Below, one piece after another: positions 33,874-38,048 of a DNA stretch of 38,048 bases. The translations under genes and the position numbers were made by a program. The notes below the pieces were generated by a model. That model made no database searches. It worked only from the letters and a program-made list of their open reading frames with translations, and was not told the origin of the DNA. Every line of letters starts with the position of its first letter. The first letter of the stretch is position 1. The stretch is from Marinobacter antarcticus (GTDB lineage Bacteria; Pseudomonadota; Gammaproteobacteria; Pseudomonadales; Oleiphilaceae), in contig NZ_DRGY01000118.1 of NCBI RefSeq assembly GCF_011049865.1, positions 1-38,048 on the forward strand. The letters are read 5' to 3'.

Positions 33874-34749
33874 ATGGATGATATCAAGACAGTTGCCGTT
33901 GCCGGTGCGGGCACCATGGGCTCTGGCATCTCAATCGTCGCAGCCCGGGCAGGTTTCGAAACGTATCTGTTTGATACCAGTGAGGACACAATCGCTCGTG
34001 CTCGTAAACAGATCGAAGGCTTCTTTGCCAAGTCGGTTGCCAAAGGCAAGTTGACCGAAGAGCAGGTATCGGAAATTTTAAGTCGAATGCATGGCACGAG
34101 CAAGATGGAGGATCTTGCGTCTTGTGACCTTGTCATTGAGGCTGTGTTTGAGGACCTGAACGTTAAACATGATCTTTTGGGGCGGTTGAATGATGTCTGC
34201 CCTGAGCACACGATATTCGCCTCCAATACTTCCACCCTGTCGATTAGCGAGATCGCTGGCGGATCCGGGCGTTCTGATCGGGTTGTAGGTATGCATTTCT
34301 GTTTGCCGGCCCAGCTCATGAAGTTAGTGGAGATGTCACCCGGTCTGAACACCGCGGAAGAAACCTTCAAGAAAGCCTGGGCCTTTTGTGAGTCACTGAA
34401 GCAGAAGCCTGTACGAACTCAGGATACTCCAGGCTTCATCCTGAACTACTTCCTGGTGCCCTTTAATAACGATGTGATTCGCCTTATCGAGAGTGGTGTC
34501 GCGGAGCCTGCGGACGTTGATCGGGCTATCAAAAAGGGACTGGGTTATCCCATGGGGCCCTGTGAACTGCTTGATCTTATCGGGCTTGATACGCAGGTAC
34601 GCCTTTGTGAGGCCTTCTATGAGGTTACGAAAGATCCTCGTGCAGCTTGCCCGCCACTGCTAAAGCGTATGGTCGCAGCAAATCGTCTTGGGCGTAAAAC
34701 CGGCCAGGGTTTTTATAATTATGAGCAGAACGCAATGTTCGGAGGCTGA
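33874..34749 (+). CDS. 3-hydroxyacyl-CoA dehydrogenase, N-terminal and first C-terminal domains
   Basis: This 291-residue protein has the NAD-binding Rossmann motif GAGTMG (11-16) and a 3HCDH C-domain (about 185-285, ending GRKTGQGFYNY). Catalytic H141 and E153 and N191 are present, but the usual HFFNP motif reads HFCLP, losing the conserved Phe and Asn beside the histidine. PaaH-type enzymes of about 500 residues have a further C-terminal 3HCDH domain; here that part is the next gene, in another frame, eight bases away. It would oxidize a 3-hydroxyacyl-CoA with NAD. The altered motif may reflect a bulky or branched substrate. Confidence 0.87.
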   Translation: MDDIKTVAVAGAGTMGSGISIVAARAGFETYLFDTSEDTIARARKQIEGFFAKSVAKGKLTEEQVSEILSRMHGTSKMEDLASCDLVIEAVFEDLNVKHDLLGRLNDVCPEHTIFASNTSTLSISEIAGGSGRSDRVVGMHFCLPAQLMKLVEMSPGLNTAEETFKKAWAFCESLKQKPVRTQDTPGFILNYFLVPFNNDVIRLIESGVAEPADVDRAIKKGLGYPMGPCELLDLIGLDTQVRLCEAFYEVTKDPRAACPPLLKRMVAANRLGRKTGQGFYNYEQNAMFGG

Positions 34750-34756
34750 GCAGATC

Positions 34757-35407
34757 ATGGAATATCAAGTCATTAAAGCAGAAGGTGAAAGTCGCTCGTT
34801 TCCGGATGGTAGCGAGTTTATGAGCAACGCATCTGAATCGTCGGAAATCGTGGTGTTGATTGGTTCCAATGCGGGAGATGCATTGGGGGCGTTGTCTGAC
34901 CAGGAAAGCAAACGGGCGATCTTGGTTGAGTTGGGTACGGAGTGCCTGGCGTTGCACACTGGTGAGTCACGAGGCCGGGAAGGGTCAAATATTCTGGGTT
35001 TTGCCCGATTCAGGCTTGGTAACGATGCGCCATCTGACCTAGTAGAGCTGGTTTGTCAGCCGAACTCTTCTGAAGAGGCTATAGACAGCGCGATACAGCT
35101 ATTTAAAGAGGCCGGGCTTGAGGTGTCAGTGTGTCGTGATTTTGCAGGGCGGATTATCGATCGCCTGGTTCGACCATACTACAACGAAGCGTTGCGCCGT
35201 CTTGATGAAGGCCTGGCCACTGCTGATGATCTGGATCTTACCCTGAAGCTTGGTTTGGGCTACCCGGAAGGGCCAATCGAGTTGTTGGAGCGATCCGGGC
35301 TGGCCGATCACCATGATGTCACCAAGCCTTTGTTTGAGGTGTATGGGGAACGTGCATACGCGCCTGCACGGCGTGCCATAGTCGCAAAACAGCGCACACA
35401 GAAGTGA
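34757..35407 (+). CDS. Stand-alone second half of a PaaH-type 3-hydroxyacyl-CoA dehydrogenase
   Basis: This 216-residue protein lacks a glycine-rich NAD motif. Its first 120 residues resemble the degenerate linker domain of PaaH-like enzymes. Residues about 130-210 form a 3HCDH domain (DFAGRIIDRLVRPYYNEALR, LDLTLKLGLGYPEGPIELLE, YGERAYAPARRA). It follows the preceding dehydrogenase gene after 7 bases in the +1 frame, so together the two equal one long PaaH protein. Either an ancestral fusion was split and both parts are made, or one frameshift broke the gene. The ATG at 34757 has GGAGG at 34740; the frame stays open upstream to 34688, overlapping the first gene. Confidence 0.75.
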   Translation: MEYQVIKAEGESRSFPDGSEFMSNASESSEIVVLIGSNAGDALGALSDQESKRAILVELGTECLALHTGESRGREGSNILGFARFRLGNDAPSDLVELVCQPNSSEEAIDSAIQLFKEAGLEVSVCRDFAGRIIDRLVRPYYNEALRRLDEGLATADDLDLTLKLGLGYPEGPIELLERSGLADHHDVTKPLFEVYGERAYAPARRAIVAKQRTQK

Positions 35408-35414
35408 GGTCGGC

Positions 35415-36521
35415 ATGCAACCACTGAAGGGAATAAAGGTTCTGGATTTTAGTACGTTGCTGCCGGGACCTCTTGCAACCTTGCTGCTGGCTGAGGCCGG
35501 TGCCGAGATTATAAAAGTGGAGCGGCCTGGCAGGGGGGACGAAATGCGCTCGTATACCCCCCGTTTTGGTGCGGACAGTGTCAACTTCGCGCTGCTGAAC
35601 CGGGGAAAGCGCAGTATCACGATTGATCTGAAGAGCCCCCAGGCCCTTGAACAACTGACCCCCTTGATTCAGGAGACTGATATTGTTGTTGAGCAGTTTC
35701 GCCCGGGGGTTATGGACAGGCTTGGTCTTGGCTACGAGCAATTGTCGAGCCTTAATCCAGGAATCATTTACTGTTCGATTACCGGATACGGTCAGAGCGG
35801 CCCCAAAGCCAGGGCAGCGGCCCATGATTTGAACTATATCGCTGAAACCGGCCTGCTTGGTTTGAGTGCAGGTGCTGATGGCGCTCCCATACTTCCCCCG
35901 GCCTTGATTGCTGATATAGCGGGGGGTGCCTATCCGGCCATAATGAATATCCTGCTGGCGCTTAGAACTCGCGATCAGAGTGGAGACGGCTGCCATCTTG
36001 ATATTTCCATGGCCGACGGCATGTTCACCTTTATGTACTGGGCGCTGGGGGAAGCCCAGGCGACCAATCACTGGCCTCGGCCCGGGGATGAATTGGTAAC
36101 CGGTGGGTCCCCCCGCTATCAGGTATATCGCACTTCCGATAATCGCTTTGTGGCGGCGGCTCCACTTGAGCAAAAGTTTTGGGAGAATTTCTGTCAACTG
36201 ATCGACTTACCTGCAGAATATCGGGACGATGAAAATCACGAAGCGGAGGTAAAAAAAGCCGTTGCAGAGAAAATAGCCCAAGCGCCTGCGTCATACTGGT
36301 CCGAGTGTTTTGCCGGTCAGGATGTCTGTTGCAGTGTCGTCGCGACACTGGCGGAAGCTATTGAAGGCCCCCATTTTCAGCACCGAAAGCTATTCCAGTA
36401 CTCAATCAGTTCGGACACTGGTCAGTCGATTAACGCCTTACCCGTTCCTGTTGCCCCCGGTTTTCGGGAGGTTCCTCGGAAAACGGGTTATCCCGGTCTG
36501 GGAGAGAATAATGAGCGATAG
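35415..36521 (+). CDS. CaiB/BaiF family protein, alpha-methylacyl-CoA racemase-like
   Basis: This 368-residue family III protein opens with GIKVLDFSTLLPGPLATLLLAEAGAEIIKVERPGRGD. The AAHDLNYIAETGLLGL segment (H137-D138) follows the AMACR pattern rather than the transferase pattern seen in the first gene of the operon. Racemases of this type invert 2-methylacyl-CoA thioesters so that acyl-CoA dehydrogenases can act on them. A racemase fits a pathway handling branched or ring-substituted acids with stereocentres. A CoA-transferase role remains possible. It starts 7 bases after the preceding gene. Confidence 0.85.
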   Translation: MQPLKGIKVLDFSTLLPGPLATLLLAEAGAEIIKVERPGRGDEMRSYTPRFGADSVNFALLNRGKRSITIDLKSPQALEQLTPLIQETDIVVEQFRPGVMDRLGLGYEQLSSLNPGIIYCSITGYGQSGPKARAAAHDLNYIAETGLLGLSAGADGAPILPPALIADIAGGAYPAIMNILLALRTRDQSGDGCHLDISMADGMFTFMYWALGEAQATNHWPRPGDELVTGGSPRYQVYRTSDNRFVAAAPLEQKFWENFCQLIDLPAEYRDDENHEAEVKKAVAEKIAQAPASYWSECFAGQDVCCSVVATLAEAIEGPHFQHRKLFQYSISSDTGQSINALPVPVAPGFREVPRKTGYPGLGENNER

Positions 36522-36544
36522 GTGTCAGGGCAGGAGAAGTAGCG

Positions 36545-37537
36545 ATGATGCAAGCCGTATGGATTGAGGAGTTTGGCCCTGTTGAGTCGGCCGATGTAAG
36601 GGATGTGCCGATTCCTGAGCCTGGGCTCGGAGAGGTTCTGGTTCGAGTAGGTGCTGCCGGAGTGAACTTCCCGGATGTACTTGTTATCGAGGGTAATTAT
36701 CAGGTTCGCCCACCGTTGCCATTCAGTCCTGGAAAAGAACTGAGTGGTGAGGTTGAGCGTATCGGAGCAGGCGTGACCAGCGTTCAACCCGGTGATCGTG
36801 TGGCGGCTTTGGTTGAATATGGAGCCTTTGCAGGATACGCGATCGTGCCTGCAGGTCATTGTTTCCAGATCCCCGATGACATGTCTTATACCGACGCGGC
36901 GGCCCTGGGCCTCAGTTATCAGACAGCCTATTTTGCATTAATGGAAAGGGCTGGTTTTAAAGAGGGTGAACGGGTTCTGGTAAACGGTGCTGCGGGCGGA
37001 GTCGGCCTGGCGACTGTCCAGCTTGTGAGGGCTCTGGGTGGTGTGGTTTACGCTGGTGTGATTAATGAGGAACAGGCCCGGGTGGCAAAGGATTATGGTG
37101 CAGACCATATCATCGATTTAATGGACGCTCCGGTCCGTGATCGATTGCGCGATCAGGTTCGTCAGGCATCAGATGGACAGGGCGTTGATATTGTCATTGA
37201 CCCTGTTGGTGGAGACATTTTCGAAGCCAGTCTGCGTGCACTGGATTGGTGTGGCCGGTTGGTGGTCATTGGTTTTGCCGCCGGAGAGATACCGACAGTT
37301 AGGGCTAACTATTTGTTGGTGAAAAATATCTCTGTGTCGGGGCTGCAGTGGAGCGATTACCGGGATCGTCAGCCAGAGAAAATGGCTGCGGCCCAGCGAC
37401 ATATGTACGAGTTGTATCGGTCGGGGAAAATAAAACCCCATGCAGAGGTGATTGAGCCCCTGACTGAATTCAAGCGACTCCTGAATTTGGTCAAGCAGGG
37501 TCAGATCCGTGGCAAGGCAGTGCTGACAATGGCTTAG
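36545..37537 (+). CDS. Zinc-independent MDR oxidoreductase (NADPH:quinone reductase-like)
   Basis: This is a 330-residue medium-chain dehydrogenase/reductase of the quinone oxidoreductase group. The GroES-like domain (about 1-120, GVNFPDVLVIEG) lacks zinc ligands. The Rossmann domain has VNGAAGGVG (146-154) and VIDPVGGDIFEASLRALDW. The start is ATG ATG at 36545/36548 after AGGAGAAG. Members reduce quinones or activated double bonds, for example in enoyl-CoA or enone compounds, with NADPH. In this operon it may reduce an unsaturated ring or acyl-CoA intermediate. That role is an inference from position. Confidence 0.88.
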   Translation: MMQAVWIEEFGPVESADVRDVPIPEPGLGEVLVRVGAAGVNFPDVLVIEGNYQVRPPLPFSPGKELSGEVERIGAGVTSVQPGDRVAALVEYGAFAGYAIVPAGHCFQIPDDMSYTDAAALGLSYQTAYFALMERAGFKEGERVLVNGAAGGVGLATVQLVRALGGVVYAGVINEEQARVAKDYGADHIIDLMDAPVRDRLRDQVRQASDGQGVDIVIDPVGGDIFEASLRALDWCGRLVVIGFAAGEIPTVRANYLLVKNISVSGLQWSDYRDRQPEKMAAAQRHMYELYRSGKIKPHAEVIEPLTEFKRLLNLVKQGQIRGKAVLTMA

Positions 37538-37545
37538 GGATAATC

Positions 37546-37577
37546 GCCACGATATGCGGTTATCGCATACTCGTGGC
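37546..37577 (+). other. Strong intercistronic hairpin inside the operon
   Basis: GCCACGATATGCG (37546-37558) pairs with CGCATACTCGTGGC (37564-37577), 13 pairs with one bulged G and a five-base loop (GTTAT). It lies between the MDR gene and the next dehydrogenase, with no T-run after it. It could stabilise the upstream mRNA, lower expression of downstream genes or mark a processing site. Confidence 0.6.
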
Positions 37578-37600
37578 CAATCAAACATTGGAGTTATTGA

Positions 37601-38048
37601 ATGAGTAATCCTTTTTCATCTCTGTGTATCGGGGTTGTGGGTGCCGGAACCATGGGGGCCGGCATCGCCCAGGTTGCAGCGAGCGCGGGCCACCAAGTGT
37701 TTCTTTACGATGTGACGGAGGGCACTGCGGAACAGGGTGTTTCCCGAATCCAGCGTGGTCTTGAAGGGCTGGTGAGAAGGGGGAAAATCGCTGAAACGCA
37801 GCTGAACGATATCATTGGGCGCATTACTCCTGCTTCCAACATCGAGCAATTGGGATCATCAGGCCTGGTAATCGAAGCCATCGTTGAAAACTTGAGCGCC
37901 AAACAGAAGCTTTTTACTGACCTTGAGGTGATATGTGGCGAGGAGGTCATCCTTGCCACGAACACCTCATCCATCTCGATCACCGCTATTGGTTCGGCAT
38001 TAAAACGGCCAGAGCGTCTGGTGGGGATGCATTTTTTTAATCCGGCCC
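37601..38048 (+). CDS. 3-hydroxyacyl-CoA dehydrogenase (PaaH-like), continues beyond the window
   Basis: The visible 149 residues contain the Rossmann motif GAGTMGAGIAQVAA near residues 14-27, VIEAIVENLSAKQKLF, ATNTSSISIT and the canonical catalytic GMHFFNPA. This is the standard family sequence, unlike the HFCLP version in the upstream gene of the same operon. The ATG at 37601 follows GGAG by about eight bases. Length and C-terminal domains cannot be seen. It would carry out the NAD-dependent oxidation of straight-chain 3-hydroxyacyl-CoA, for example after ring opening. Confidence 0.9.
   Translation, partial: MSNPFSSLCIGVVGAGTMGAGIAQVAASAGHQVFLYDVTEGTAEQGVSRIQRGLEGLVRRGKIAETQLNDIIGRITPASNIEQLGSSGLVIEAIVENLSAKQKLFTDLEVICGEEVILATNTSSISITAIGSALKRPERLVGMHFFNPA

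Overview
The window is 38 kb of a gammaproteobacterial chromosome at medium GC. A hydrocarbon- or oil-associated genus such as Marinobacter or a pseudomonad relative would fit, but that is an inference from protein flavour (MexEF-type pump, sigma-54 regulated acyl-CoA operon, Fur box, IS types) and no marker gene is present.

Layout. (1) 1-143: the end of an IS5-family element that has cut the gene for a TctA permease; the TctA C-terminal part continues to 1267. (2) 1279-6661: a tight operon for 2-hydroxy or sugar acids: a mandelate-racemase-type enolase-superfamily enzyme, a DapA-type lyase, a D-2-hydroxyacid dehydrogenase, an FMN-dependent mandelate/lactate dehydrogenase, and an exported DUF6282-like TIM-barrel protein. 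An unassigned polytopic permease follows (6835-8241). (3) 8424-15802: an RND efflux operon (outer-membrane factor, pump, fusion protein) on the minus strand, with a divergent AraC-type regulator. Both promoters of the pair carry tandem 13-bp repeats 21 bp apart. (4) 15803-19880: a decayed zone with IS1182, IS1380 and IS3 remnants, a truncated LysR gene and a broken PvdE/SyrD-like export ABC transporter. Inside it are two small genes under a strong Fur box. (5) 19915-21378: a likely toxin-antitoxin pair, an XRE regulator and an AbiEii-type nucleotidyltransferase, behind two near-identical operators. (6) 21507-25371: the 3' part of a tRNA-Arg(CCG) with its terminator (a probable att site), then a decayed IS3-family element whose transposase gene is interrupted by a complete group II intron with its own maturase. 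(7) 25396-38048: an XRE remnant, then a sigma-54 activator facing a canonical -24/-12 promoter and a long plus-strand acyl-CoA operon that leaves the window.

How the last operon fits together. It encodes a CoA ligase resembling AliA, an acyl-CoA dehydrogenase, an enoyl-CoA hydratase, a short-chain dehydrogenase and a MenB/BadI-type ring hydrolase. These are the enzyme types of the cyclohexanecarboxyl-CoA to pimeloyl-CoA route (AliA, AliB, BadK, BadH, BadI). Around them are two family III CoA transferase/racemase proteins, an MDR oxidoreductase and several 3-hydroxyacyl-CoA dehydrogenase genes for later beta-oxidation. My best reading is a regulated pathway for alicyclic (naphthenic-type) acids, probably on or beside an element integrated at tRNA-Arg; the substrate is inferred.

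The best candidates for under-described biology are this operon, the XRE-AbiEii pair with its tandem operators, the Fur-controlled pair of small proteins, and the MR/MdlB-like hydroxyacid operon.
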